Part shown: positions 22,021 through 33,879 of the stretch, one piece after another
How positions within the stretch are numbered: the stretch's first letter is position 1
How the letters are laid out: the number at the start of each line of letters is the position of its first letter
From: Adiantum capillus-veneris
Lineage: Eukaryota; Streptophyta; Polypodiopsida; Polypodiales; Pteridaceae
NCBI GenBank assembly: GCA_014529385.2
Contig: CM043956.1
Coordinates: 60,087,120-60,151,119, forward strand
Reading direction: 5' to 3'
Length of the DNA: 64,000 nt
Program-made: the position numbers and the translations under genes
The notes under the pieces: model-generated
Told to the model about the DNA's origin: nothing
Database searches by the model: none
Seen by the model: only the letters and a program-made list of their open reading frames with translations

Positions 22021-22173
22021 TGTGTGGACGGCGGGTAGACAGACATGCGAATAACCTCCCAACCATCCTATATATATGCCCCTGGCCCTCTTCCATATAT
22101 AGACCCCTTTACTGCATGTGTGTCCGGCACATTGCCCGGGCCGTGCCCGTCTAGTCCTACCCTTGGCATGACA
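22021..22173 (-). repeat. 153-bp LTR (3' LTR of the minus-strand element)
   Basis: On the plus strand it reads TGTGTGGACGGCGGGTAG to CCCTTGGCATGACA; on the minus strand it therefore runs TGTCATG to CACA, with the expected TG..CA ends. Confidence 0.92.
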
Positions 22174-22188
22174 TTACTCCCCCCTTGG
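22174..22188 (-). promoter_or_regulatory. Polypurine tract of the minus-strand LTR element
   Basis: The minus-strand reading is CCAAGGGGGGAGTAA, directly followed by the LTR start TGTCATG. This is the expected plus-strand primer. Confidence 0.8.
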
Positions 22189-25100
22189 AGAAGTGTTTTC
22201 GTCCTCGAAAACACAAGTGGTGGTATCTTCATAAGAACACTAATTTTTTCCACCGTGGCATCCCTCACGGATCCAACGGTTCGTTGAATCGGAACCCGGT
22301 TCATTGGGAGGTTCAATGAAATCAAGAGTAACATCTTGATTTTCTACATTGTTATCCCTGTGCAACCGTCTTGGTTAACCGACTCATAATCAAAAGAGCG
22401 TGAAGGCTCCATTTAGAACTCACTTGAGAATGCTAAACGAGTTATCACAACTAAGAGGTTTTTAAATGCATACCCAGGTTTCAGACTTTCTGAAGGTACT
22501 GGAATGTGCAATATAACCTCGGCTCATCTTTCCATGAAACTACTATGCTAACATACTCATCAGCAGCAACCAAGTCCTTGACTTGCGGTGGTTTCTTGCC
22601 AATATTCAACCTCATCCAAACTGATGATTAAGGTTGATAACTTGAGAATAACAGACAGAGACTAGAACTAGCCGTAACATGCCTTTCATCATATGAAGCA
22701 AACTCCAAACCAGAAAGGTAACCGATCTAGTTGTTTCACTTCTTGCTAACGTATGCACTTAGCATATCCTTTATCGTGCTTTACTAACGTATGCACTTTG
22801 CATATCCTTTAGTACTAAATAGAATGCTTATAAGCTGCCCATCCTACGCGGGATGAATAGCAACAGTAAGAGTGAGGTGCTTTCCCCCAACCACTTACAG
22901 ACAGTCGCCCAAGACTGACGACAAACTATGACTCAATCATTGATTATCCAGCCATATACTCGATATGGAATGGAGACAACCAACTAGGTTGAAAGCAGAT
23001 TGGAGTTTCAAGCAGCCAATCACGAACACCCATACTCAGCCATCACCTTGTATGGCAGGGTGGAAACTCATACTAAATCTGCAAGAGAGATTGCACTGGC
23101 AGTGCAAAAAATTGCAGAAACAATTATGTCCATGAATTTGCATGCCGCTCCGAATAAATTTGTGTTAAACACTAGGGCCCATAACACCTAGTGTGCATGC
23201 ATTTAACACAAACATATCCGAACCGCAATTCCATGACGAGACTTTCCACGGTACGTACGTGAAAGTCTTGCAACAAATTTGGACCATAATAGAATGTGAT
23301 AACCCGATCACAGCTAGGTACCAACCATGAGACATTCTCATGAATATAGCATATTTGGCAACAAAAGTTGGACCATAACAGAATGTGACAACCCAGTCAC
23401 ACCTAGGTACCAACCATGAGACATTCGCATGTACATAGCATACTTAGCTATATGTAGAAACGACCCTCCGTTAAGGTGGTTTCACAGCATTTGTAATCGT
23501 AACAAGTTTGTACTTAGTACCCGACAATTTTTGGCCACTGAAATTGCTCCTGATACTGTGTGCTTAATATGATCGAACCAATGGATGCGACCAGCACCTA
23601 GGGACTTCGTCGCGACACATTGGTAAAAAGTTGGCGCCAGTGTCATTCCAAGAGACTCATATTCTCCACATGTGGAATATGTCTCAAACAAGGATATCAA
23701 GAAAAGTGACATCCATCAAGTACGAGCTGGTACTTGTGTGTGGAGGTAACTGCAAACACTCCGCGACAAGAGTGAGAGGGACCCTCATTATCATGCTCCA
23801 CACTGGCTAAACTGAACTCCTTGAGTTCGGAGACCATGTTGTATCCCATGTGACAACATGTGCCAAATCGAACCCTACAACTAGGTTCGTAACAGCATAA
23901 GGTATAGTGGGCGGTATGGTCCAAAATACTTTGTTCCAACATGCCCTTGGCATGGCTTTGAAACATTCAAGCGTATTTATACGACTTGCACTGGAAACCG
24001 TGGGTGTTGCCTGTGCAATCCAACCCCTTTGGTTAACATCTACGTAGTCAAACCCCTTGGTAAGACCCTCTATAGAAACTGCTCAACTAGCAGGCAACGG
24101 TAACCAACATAGTTAACCGTGTACATAATGATTGGAATCAAGTCGAAAAGTTGAATTCGTCCGCTATCGTGTGGTAGATTGCGGAATTCTTCCTTGGAAG
24201 TTTAACTGGGAGAGATCAAACTGTGATCCTCAATGCCGATGGGGTGATTTAGCAATCACCCTCCGGGTCGTACCCCAAACAATATGTCCATAGACACTCC
24301 GTAGTGCTATAGAGAGAGCAAGAAATCCACACAAGTGAACTACCTAGCTCTTGTGGACAGCCATGGTGTCTCAACTGATTGCTGTATCTATACTTCATTG
24401 TAGAGATCAGCTGCTGTGAGTTGAAGATTTATCAAAAACTGAACTTGAGTGTCGCACTGAAAATATGTAGTGCAAAAATGACACTGTAAACATCTTGAAT
24501 GATAAGACCCTTGCTTTTCCATTAATGTCGATGTATACTTCCCTGGGTAGATCTGTTCAGTCTTGAAAACAATCACCCAAAGAATGCCAATAGTTGGGTC
24601 TTACCCTTGGCCTGACAATGGCTCTTAGCCTGTGTGGCTCATAGCCCTTGTGCAAATTAGTGTTCAATGGACGAACCGATGAAGACTAATTTGAGTAGCA
24701 TCTTAGCCACGTGCTAGCTGAGAGTTAGAGCACCTTGGCTCAGGCTGACTCACGAGCAAAACACGTATCAAAAGCTTCTCAAAATATTTTTTTATTTTTC
24801 CCTTAAAGAGAGAGAGAACGAGAGAAGAAGAGCATGTTGGGCTAAGGAACTATCCTTAAGTGTTAAGAGTGGGTGCCCAAGCTGTGTGCTCTTACACATC
24901 GTATGCCTGACGTGCAACTTATTCTATAAGAATTCCATAGTTTTCTAGTATGACGCTCTCATCGAGAGAGGTAATAGAAACACAAAACTCACTCCGACCC
25001 ACCTACCTTGTAGGGGTCATGATTGTATGAGTACGAGTGAGCTATGTCACTTTGCCCATAAAATAAGTCTTAGATTGAGGTTCCTTTTAGTGTTGTTGTG

Positions 25101-27491
25101 TGTTAATAGCAACCAACAATCATGTTAAACAATCCTGTGAAACAATCCATCACGTATGTTGTCCTTGACAGAGTTACGAGTGTGATAGCGGAAGCGTAAT
25201 CCATGATGGGGTGGAGGTGAGTCCACCTGGGTAACATGCATTGCATGCAAGCTTGTAAGCCCGTGGCTACTATGACGGCCTCAAGCGTGGGAGCCGAAAC
25301 CAGAAGTGCCTTGCACAACCTGCATTGGTAGTGGGACATCATAACGGGATATCACCACACCTAAAATGGGAGCAAACTACAGGTCATACCAGTTCCCCAA
25401 ACTTGCGTGCCAATACCCTTGATGGCAAAGCAATGGGCAGTAGCATGGCACGCAAGAGAAGCCTTGCTTCATGTCGAATTATCAAAACACTTTGCTTTAC
25501 GCGACAAACAACATGTTCCAAAGTAAACATGAAAACATGCAAAACAAACAAATTTAAAATTTGACTAATCTGGTTATCCTGTTGTAACCGGTTTTCCTGA
25601 ACTGGTGATGGAGAAACTCGTTCCCATCATGCTCGTAGCCTATTTTGCTATGCGAGAGAGAGTTGGCGTGTGTATCATATACATATTTTGTGTATGTAAT
25701 GAAATAACAATGCAAGCAAATTGGTAAATCCTTCCCTAGTTTGTATGCTCTTAGCATATGCCAAATGTGGGGAGTCTCAATGCAAGATGCATAAAATGAA
25801 GCCGTGCTTCACATATTTACTTATGAAATTCTTGAGAGCTCATAGCTACTGGATATTCATGTTGACAAATGTATGTCATATCAAAAGAAAGTCGACCTTG
25901 TCGATCATTCACAAACAATAGACCTTGTCTACTTGTAAATCTCATTAAGTACTCTTGTCGACGAATCTTACTTACCGCCGATTTCAAGAAACGATGGCAA
26001 TTAGTCGGCCATGCCGACCATGTGTGCCGCTGCCGGCTGCCCTACTCATGCTTGGCTCTATGAATGATAGCCCTGATCAATCATTCCATTGCATACAAGA
26101 GTTATCAAGCACTTGCTCAATAACTACTCTACATCATGCTGTCAAGGGCCTTGCCCAACTTGCAACCAATGTGGAATTGTGTGAGAACTTCCATGCTCTT
26201 ACCTCCTAGGTTTGAGTGCCATGGTTCGTGATAATCACCACATGGTGCGGTTGAACGATGTATACATATGGAAGCCTTGCTTTGCCGCACCCCTAAACTC
26301 AGAGGTAAAGAAAGAAAGGCTCTTGCCAGACATTCTTGAAATCGGCCATGCCGATCATCAATCCGGCCATGCAAAACAGCGGTGCAGCAAGATCAATCTC
26401 CGGTGCCAACAAGCATTTTGTAAAAAAGATAATGGCGTACCTCATGAACGCATTATAGGTAGAGAAACCTTGCTTCTCCGCAAGCCCAAACTTAGGGCTC
26501 TTGCTAGTCACCCTGAAATCGGCCATGCCGATTAACGATGCAACCATGCAAAACAACTGTGTACGCATGAGCCGAAGTAGGCACCGGCCTTGCCGTTGCA
26601 TCAAATATCAAGCTTAGAAATTCGTTATGTATAAGTCTGCAAAATAGCATCACATAGGGATTAAGAAAATCCTTGGAAGTACGAAAAGACCAACCTGATG
26701 AGCATGGCGTTCGTTCGTGTACGCGGCAAATATATCTGCCATTCGATCAACAATATCGTCTTTGCTTAGGAGCTTTGCCCCTTTACCAAGCAGAACAACA
26801 GGCCGTGCCTGTCGAGCATGCTCAGTCGAGTTACTTCTGTTGGATGCCCATCATAGGGAGAAGCTATGCTTCTAATGTAGATTGTCGTGTCCAAGCCATT
26901 AAGGTTATGGCGCTGCCAAAACCGTGCCAAGAACCATGACGTCGATGTTGACATCTCCAAGCATGCAGCTGCTCGAGGATACCACGCTAGAATCTCCCTC
27001 ATGCGTGCTGGGAGAAGATACTGAAAATAGGGGCCTTGCCCGTGGGTAAGTGCCCTTGCATGGTCAAGCTAGGGCACTAAACATAACAAACATAAAAAAC
27101 TGTTCCTTGCATAGCGGCTGCAGACAGCGTGAGCAAGGAAGTAGGCCAATCAGCCGCTGCAGACCTTCTCTGGGCAAGCTCATGTGACGAAAAACTCTCC
27201 AAATTGCAGCGTGAATTCATCAAGCCCTTCTGCATGCAATTGTACGCATGTCGAAAAACGCTTTCTTGGTGCACTGGAGCCCCTTCACGCGCAGTCTGCA
27301 GCCGGTTTAGACCTTCCTCTTCTCAAATGAAATCGTTTCCTGCCTTGTCGACCTTTCATGACCGCCATGACCCTTTTGAAGTTTGTTACCCGAGCAAGAG
27401 CCACAACCACGCTCCTCAAAAACGCCATGGAAGAGGTTGCTCGTCCTTTGCATGGTTTCATGCAGCCCACCACAACTTCGTCCTTCCTCAA

Positions 27492-27556
<65 letters not shown>

Positions 27557-27640
27557 GAGAGAGACCGAGCTTCCGTGAAAGCCATGCATCGCCATGAACA
27601 ATCACCATCTCCGTCTTCCCTGCTTCTTCCTCTCCACATT
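22189..27640 (-). other. Non-coding interior of the LARD-like element
   Basis: Only short chance frames occur. Internal repeats are visible: a roughly 108-bp tandem pair at about 23280-23450 (GGACCATAA(T/C)AGAATGTGA.AACCC), a short pair at 22748-22812 (ACGTATGCACTT.GCATATCC), and an imperfect pair of about 180-190 bp at about 26270-26570 built on CTTGCTT..CCGCA and AATCGGCCATGCCGAT. A (GA)n run lies at 27495-27550. The CGGCCATGCCGA words also recur at about 25999. Confidence 0.75.
27495..27550. repeat. (GA)n microsatellite
   Basis: A GA run of about 56 bases inside the LARD-like element, near its primer-binding site. The long open frames over it on both strands are artefacts of the repeat. 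Confidence 0.97.
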
Positions 27641-27652
27641 GCTCTGATACCA
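27641..27652 (-). promoter_or_regulatory. Primer-binding site of the minus-strand LTR element
   Basis: GCTCTGATACCA is the exact complement of TGGTATCAGAGC, the plant initiator tRNA-Met PBS, one base from the LTR end. Confidence 0.92.
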
Positions 27653-27653
27653 A

Positions 27654-27806
27654 TGTGAGGACAGCGGGTAGACAGACATGCGAATAACCTCCCAACCATC
27701 CTATATATAGGCCCCTAGCCCTCTTCCATATATAGACCCCTTTACTGCATGTGTGTCCGGCACATTGCCCGGGCCGTGCCCGTCTAGTACTACCCTTGGC
27801 ATGACA
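27654..27806 (-). repeat. 153-bp LTR (5' LTR of the minus-strand element)
   Basis: It matches 22021-22173 except at five positions and is followed by the target duplication GCTAC. Confidence 0.92.
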
Positions 27807-28025
27807 GCTACACATGGTTGCCTCTCGTGAGAGAGGACAACTCTTTTGGACTATAAAAGGAGGTCTTTTCTACACACATTTTGGAGTGTGAAGTTGATGC
27901 AACAAGGTGGGCATGAGGTGGTGAGAGTGAAGCAAGGCGGGAGCTCTATTAAGGGTATAATCCCTTTGTAACCTAATTCTTGTTTGAATACTAAAGCCAT
28001 TGAGTGGCTGCTTTCCTGAGGATGT

Positions 28026-28027
<2 letters not shown>

Positions 28028-28068
<41 letters not shown>

Positions 28069-28127
28069 AGGTCTCTTGGGATAGTTTCCTACGACATTAA
28101 AAACTCTCTTCTTCTTCTTCTTCTTCT

Positions 28128-28170
<43 letters not shown>

Positions 28171-28217
28171 AGGTCTCTTGGGATAGTTTCCTACGACGTT
28201 AAAAACTCTCTTCTTCT

Positions 28218-28264
<47 letters not shown>
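28028..28264. repeat. CT-rich tandem block
   Basis: A (CT)n run (28028-28067) is followed by two units of about 100 bp (28068-28169 and 28170-28264). Each unit is AAGGTCTCTTGGGATAG..TTCCTACGAC.TTAAAAACT plus TTC and CT runs. It lies in the copia 3' LTR tail. Confidence 0.92.
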
Positions 28265-28265
<1 letters not shown>

Positions 28266-28337
28266 AAAATTTGTCTCTCTCCATTAAGTAAGCTACTCTA
28301 CTATCTATTTAGCTGCGTTCTATTTCCTAATAGTAAT

Positions 28338-31300
28338 TTGGTAGTATCTCAATTCAAAAAACACAAAAGAAATACACAGGAAATGAGATAGATAAAACAT
28401 GAAAAACCCTAATAAGAAGAAAGATTTTGGTAATACTTTGGTATACAATTGAAAACTAATAGCCACCAATATTGAGAGAATGAATGACAATGTATCAAAA
28501 GTGAACATGGACTGAGTCAAACTATCTCCCTAGCACCTTCAAGCTAGTTTGGAAAATGAGATAAGCATGCATACCCATTCTATACATAATCTATGGTGAT
28601 GCTACAAAAGGGGACCTAATCCACAAGTACCAAAGCTTCGTACTCCAACTTAAAAAACCTCACTACAACCGTCACACAGATACAAAATACATATACAAAC
28701 CGCATACATTGTCTATAAGAAGTTTCCTAGAATAGCCAATATGGTGAGTACACAAACGTACAAAGATATAATTATAAAAGATATATGGAAACTAGAGAAT
28801 AAAAGAGAACAAGGTATTGTTAAAATAGTAAACTGTGCATGTACAGTTGCACCAAATCAAAAAAGAAACTCGCAAAAACTACAAAATATCCCATATCAAT
28901 GAGACCTTCTCTCAATCAAGAATGAGGAGCCAAAAGATCATATGATCATCAACATGAGGCGATTTTATGAATCCAATGTTGAACAGGGTAGGGAGGTCAG
29001 AATCTTGAAAGAAGATTTTCAAAAAGAACTTTGTTCTTTGGAGGTAGCATTTATTTGGAATAATGAAAACACTGCTAACAAGCCATCTTAATATTTATGA
29101 CTTTTGTGCTTTGATACAAAAGAGGGAAAGCTCTAGCTGCAATGCAATACAAGTAACATGGGACAATGGGGGGACAATTTTCTTTTTTACATCTTATTGT
29201 TTCTACCCTAGCTCTCCATGTTTTGAGGAGCCTTTGGGATAGAGGGAATGTTAGAGCATTTGGTTTCATCAAAGTGATATTAGCCTAAATTAATATAGGA
29301 AATGACATTAAGACTTGGGCTTTCTTGATTAGTTAGAACATGTTTGGGGTGGATTGATCAATTCTTCCCACCCATCAATCAGTGTCGAAGAACTTTTGTC
29401 TGAGTAGCTTTGGAGTTCACATCTAAGCACATGCACCTACTTCTCCACTTGCATGTCCTCTAGTTAAAACTTTTTAATTTTCTTAATTTTCCATGTTTAT
29501 GTTTACTTAGGTCAATGATGATTTGTTTGACCTCCTTGCTAAAATGTGATAAGGTTATTTGGGTATTCTTCACTGCCATGATTGAGGCTCTAGATGGAGA
29601 GTGTTCCTATCTTGCAATTATGTCTCATAATGTAGTGATGCACTTAGTGCCTCCCATACTTTAGTGCTTCCATGAGAAGCCACCAATTGGAATGGTTTAC
29701 GAGGGCTTATCTTAGTGGAACAATATAAGAAGTGCAATGTCGTGAGAAGGTGGGGTATAGCGGCTCCTTATCGCATAGTAATGCATATCTCGTTTGCTCG
29801 ATTTTATATAGCATTGATGTATGGGTCTCTGACTTCCCTGTAAAAAGCCCAATTTTATGGACTATTATGTGAATTGTTAAGTCTTTGTGTCATCCACGTC
29901 TCATTTCAAGCATGGAGGTGTTATCTTTTTTTTATATTATGCTAACATATATCTCCACTCATAGTTGTGAGTATGCCGTTTTTTTTTTTAAGTGCAATGT
30001 CATGTAAAACCTATCTAACTATGCCTTCTTGCAATTATCTCTCATAATGTAGCGATGCAATTAGTGCCTCTTATACTTACCTTTTGCCCTAAGAAGCCTT
30101 AGTCTAAGAAGCCACTAAGGCTTCGTTGTCTAGGGAGATTCTAAGCTCTTCCCATTAGCCGTTTTCCTTGCCTCGTAGGATTGTGTTCTTGGACTGAGAA
30201 AGAACTCGACATGACTGAAGGGACTGCATCAACTTTAATGCCTCATGTGAGGGGTGATCTTACAACAAATGAGGGACTAAGGGATTGAACATCCCATGCG
30301 TTAGGTCACTATCCCAAATGCAAGTGGCTACGGAAGGAACAAGAAATTGAGGGCTAAATAAAAACGGCATGAACACAATGCTTTTTGGAAAATAGGTACT
30401 CTCGAAAAGGGGCTTGATGTGGTGATAATGATTATTCAACAAAAACTAGATTGTGAAATATGCTAGTGCCACTAACAAAAAGTTTGTTACTAAACACATA
30501 AAGAAAGGTTGAACTTTAGGGTTGTAGCTCTACTTCATGACTATCAAAACGAAAAGATCGGGCACCTCTACAACAACCATTGTGCAATAACTCCTGTCTC
30601 TTTGAATAGATTGACCACGATTGAAAACGACCAAAGAACCAAGAGAGTTGAATGTTCATAGAGAATGGGGAACATAGAGGACTTTGATTATAGGTTGTTG
30701 TAGAAAACACTCACGAAAATCAAGGCTTCATAGCCAGTTGGCCACTATGTTGTTGCATTGGCTACCTTGCATCTTTGCATAAAGCTTCATTCCACCACTT
30801 GCAAGCTCTGAATTTCGTGATTGGGGGTGGCTGAGACAATGGGAATGTATGCTCAATTGAATTTTGGTTCTATAAAAGTATAGCGCTGGCCCGTCGAGTA
30901 CACTAGCTTATCTTTGATGCAGAAAATAACTTTAGCAAAGCGTGGAGTAGTTTGAATAGTGATTAGTGTCGTCATGGGATTACCCAGCCACATTCTTGAG
31001 CACAAGCACATAGTTGGAAGCTAGAATAGAGAAATAGGGCAGAGGTTGCCAGGGGTCTAATGTAGGGAAGCAAAATTACTACTGCAAAAATACGAGCGAT
31101 TATTGCAGGGGGCGAAAGAGCTTGGTTGATGTGAGCCTCTTGGGCTTTGGGTGACTGTGTAGAAGAGAAGTATTCATAGCTCCTAGCCTGGCTCGATGGA
31201 AAACGTAATAGATACGTGAAGCAGGAAGCAGAAATTAAACACTAAGAAAGTTCCTAACAACCTAGGGACTGCCCATCAACTCCACCAATGTGATGTGTCA

Positions 31301-31485
31301 GTCACGTGCGAGTGAGCGAGAGAGAGATAGACGAAATTGAGTGTCTCTTGCCCTTGAGCAAGTACGTCCATTGAGTACCAAACATTTATACAAGGGTCCA
31401 CACTTAGGCCTATCTGGCCACACACCACAATAGTTTTTGAAGGGCAGCCCACATTTTTTTGGCATACCGGCAAAAACACCTACAA
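28338..31485. other. Non-coding stretch, no gene recognised
   Basis: AT-rich and without a supported frame. A diverged direct repeat of about 55 bp (TCTCATAATGTAG.GATGCA.TTAGTGCCTC) occurs at about 29623-29672 and 30033-30085. Confidence 0.45.
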
Positions 31486-31537
31486 GCAGGTAAACTGCGT
31501 CAGTGGTTAAGCATCGGGCCCGCAGGGGTAGAAAAAA

Positions 31538-31738
31538 ACATTTTTCCTAACCGAAGAAAATAAGGGCAAACTTGAAATTCTCTCGGTTTTTGGGTCGAAA
31601 TTTGAATCTTTTGCCGTAATTACACTAAAACTTGTGAAAATTGCCCGGTTTCTTCAAGGCAAGCTCAAAATCTAACCGGGATTTGAAGATTTCAGCCAGT
31701 TAAAATACACTAGACCCCGGTTTTTTTCTAACACTGCA
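31538..31738 (+). repeat. Dispersed repeat, copy C
   Basis: It aligns with 3640-3845 over about 200 bases. The best block is TTCTTCAAGGCAAGCTCA (31659-31676). It is directly preceded by a GTCAGTGGTTAAGCATCGGGCCCG word that faintly resembles a tRNA arm. Confidence 0.6.
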
Positions 31739-31859
31739 TCGGGGTGGTTGCCCCCGTGTAGGTAGAGGTGATCGGCACAGCCGATCACGAAGATTTTGGG
31801 GGGCGCTAGTATGCGACTCCAGGGTATAATCAGCTACTCGCTCCAGGCCAGCACGCATG

Positions 31860-31925
31860 TGTGTGTAGCGCAATGGTAGAGACGCAGCTTGCTCTCACCT
31901 TGGTACAGAGTTTGACTCCGCGTGA
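31860..31925 (+). repeat. tRNA-like / SINE-head-like sequence
   Basis: TAGCGCAATGGTAGAG (A-box-like) is followed about 30 bases later by GAGTTTGACTCC (B-box-like). No full cloverleaf could be drawn. It is best read as a SINE head or tRNA relic. Confidence 0.4.
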
Positions 31926-32091
31926 GGTACGCGTTGACTGTCTTTTCGGTCAACTGGTTGTACCCTATTATGGGTGACAGCAGACCGGCTAGGAGCTGGC
32001 TGCCACGATGTCAAGCTCCCCGATATTTAACAAAAGCCGTAAACTGCATGTCAAAAATCGATCCTGAGATTCATTGGAACCAAACTGCTAA

Positions 32092-32381
32092 GGGCATGGT
32101 CACGCGAGGCTTAGTTATATGTAAGCTTCGACAAGCCTGACGATGGTGGCAGGCACGGCAGGTCAGAAGGCGACGGGCAAACATCTGTAGTGAGAGAGAG
32201 GGTGAGGCGCAGCGAGGAGAGAGAAACAGGAGGCTGACCGGCACGCGAAGGGCTTAGTTCTCCAACTATGCTGAAAAAGGCATAGTTAGCCTACGAAGCC
32301 GGTGGACTCTTGCGAAAAGCTGTTTCGCGTCAGTGGTTGTCGGCTCGCTTACTGAAAACTAAGCCTCGCGTGACCATATCC
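32092..32381. mobile_element. MITE, PIF/Harbinger (Tourist)-like
   Basis: The 25-bp terminal inverted repeats (32092-32116 and 32357-32381) match except at two positions; the left begins GGGCATGGTCACGCGAGGC. The trinucleotide TAA flanks both ends (32089-32091 and 32382-32384), the usual PIF/Harbinger target duplication. The 290-bp body is non-coding and has an inner hairpin (AACTATGC...GCATAGTT near 32262-32287). A diverged relative lies at about 45286-45418. Confidence 0.82.
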
Positions 32382-32384
32382 TAA

Positions 32385-32642
32385 GTTGCGAAGGTGGAGG
32401 AGAACAAAACTTGAAAGAGCGGGACTTCGCTTCAAAGTTGAAGTAGTCTAACAGTCTAACTTGTTAGGGCCCAGGGGTGGAGTCCCGCTGGACCGTGGTA
32501 CCCCATTGATTGAAGAGTGGGACAAAAGCTGAGCACCGTTAAAAGAAAGCTGGTGGTGATTGTGGCCGGGCAAATGCAATTGGGTAAGAAGCTGAGCTGG
32601 TTAGACATGGCGGCGACGGTGGTACAATTGGCGGCAGTGCGG

Positions 32643-32673
<31 letters not shown>

Positions 32674-32950
32674 GGTAAGAGGGTCGCACCGTGGCATTAC
32701 CCCCTGAGTCCCCCTCCCCCCTCTCTCTCTCTTTCTCTCCCTCTGCTAGCCTGGTACGACGTTTAGCTTTGCCGAGAGATGGGGACGTGAACGGTGAGAT
32801 GCGTGCGAAGGTCCCAAACTCGCATTGCTTTGTTGGTCGGTGGTGACCAGGAGTGATGGGCGATTTCCAAACCATCATCCCCACACGAGTGACAAGAGAG
32901 AGAAAGCGGGGCACCAGAGAGACAAAATTACAGTCATTTCTTTTTTTGGG

Positions 32951-32981
<31 letters not shown>

Positions 32982-33689
32982 ATATCTTTTTAATGGGTAC
33001 ATATATATATATGGGAAAAAAAATAGGAAATTTGTCTGTGAAAACGGCAATGCCCACTTTGGCTAATCTTAACTATTTAAAACACTCACTCACTAAATTT
33101 TCACTCGCAAGTACTTTTGTTAGATTCGTGCAAAGGAATGAGAATCTAGTCCATGGATCGTCATCAGCCAAGATCCTAATGGAATCTACTTGAGCGCCCA
33201 TTAGATTAAGCAAAAATAAAGAAATCTAGAGAGATGAAAAAATGGGCAATTTTTTGCTTTTAAATATTAGTATTGAGAATTTCTGATGATTACACGGAAA
33301 AGGCAAAAGTGAGGGGTTTCTGTTTGTTATACATGTAGGGTCGTATTGAGTCATGATGGTGCAGCCAAGAAAGACTTCGTCCCTTGTCACTCATGCTGTT
33401 AATCATCATCCTAATATGGAATATTCCCTTAGCCAAATAACACCATTTATCTCTACTCCAAATTATGGATAATGGCTAAATAAAAATTTAAAATATGAAA
33501 ATAAGATTTCAACTAGTGAGCAAAAGGAAGCTCCTTTTTTTTCTTTGGTTGAAAAGTCGGTGACTAATACTACAATTTTACATTAGCTCGACTCGTTGAA
33601 CAATATTATATTATATTATAATAGAATCCCTCCCCCCCTCCCCCCCCCCCCCAAACATGGCAAGCGCTCCTTGCTCCGGCATGTGTGCC
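32385..33689. other. Non-coding stretch with simple repeats
   Basis: It holds CT-rich patches (32640-32740), a (TA)n run (32951-32977) and a C-rich run (33628-33652). The open frames over 32456-32914 follow these repeats and show no family match. Confidence 0.5.
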
Positions 33690-33743
33690 CTGCAACTCCC
33701 AACGAGCGAGAGAGAGAGAGAGAGAGGCGGCCGGCCAGACTAG
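33690..33743 (+). mobile_element. Helitron-like 3' terminus
   Basis: A GA run, then GGCGGCCGGCC (self-complementary core), a short spacer and CTAG (33740-33743) followed by T. It resembles the 3' end of the candidate at 7430-7466 (GAGAGAGGC..GG..GGCC..ACTAGTT). Upstream, ACATGGCAAGCG (33655-33666) also occurs in the 5248-6028 repeat. No matching 5' end was fixed. Confidence 0.35.
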
Positions 33744-33879
33744 TTGTATTAAAGAAGAAGAAAAACCAAGTACAAAAGACCCACAGAAAGGGGGTGGGCC
33801 TACCCCAACGAAGGAAAAAGTACGACTCCATAATGGCTTGTTTCATCTTTTAACAGAAGTGACACACACCACCCTACCT

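Larger units (their letters stand above)
22021..27806 (-). mobile_element. LTR element with no recognisable protein (LARD-like), nested in the copia LTR
   Basis: Two 153-bp LTRs (22021-22173 and 27654-27806) bracket 5.5 kb. Orientation is minus: GCTCTGATACCA at 27641-27652 is the complement of the plant initiator-Met PBS, next to the right LTR, and a purine tract (complement of 22174-22188) abuts the left LTR. Read on the minus strand, TTCGAGGACGAA (22198-22209) lies just before that tract, a word I associate with the 3' end of plant Ty3/gypsy elements. Flanks GCTAT (22016-22020) and GCTAC (27807-27811) fit a 5-bp duplication with one later change. The LTRs differ at 5 of 153 positions (about 3%). 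No gag or pol could be found, so it would depend on another element's proteins. Confidence 0.88.
20217..28332 (+). mobile_element. Broken Ty1/copia LTR element, interrupted by a younger LTR element
   Basis: The LTR start TGTTAAGTAT..GAGCCTG occurs at 20217 and again at 21688, after a typical copia polypurine tract (AAGTGGGAGAT). Between them only the RNase H end of pol is recognisable (about 20840-21340; [40 protein letters not shown]), so the element is broken and most of its interior is absent. The 3' LTR is split: 21688-22020 and 27807-about 28332. The word TAGTAAT flanks both outer ends (20210-20216 and 28331-28337), consistent with a 5-bp duplication GTAAT. It is older than the element nested inside it. 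Confidence 0.8.

Noticed and set aside
27285-27815. Long minus-strand frames over the GA run (176 and 130 codons)
   Set aside because: They are kept open by the microsatellite and show only Ser-Leu or Glu-Arg repeats; no family match.
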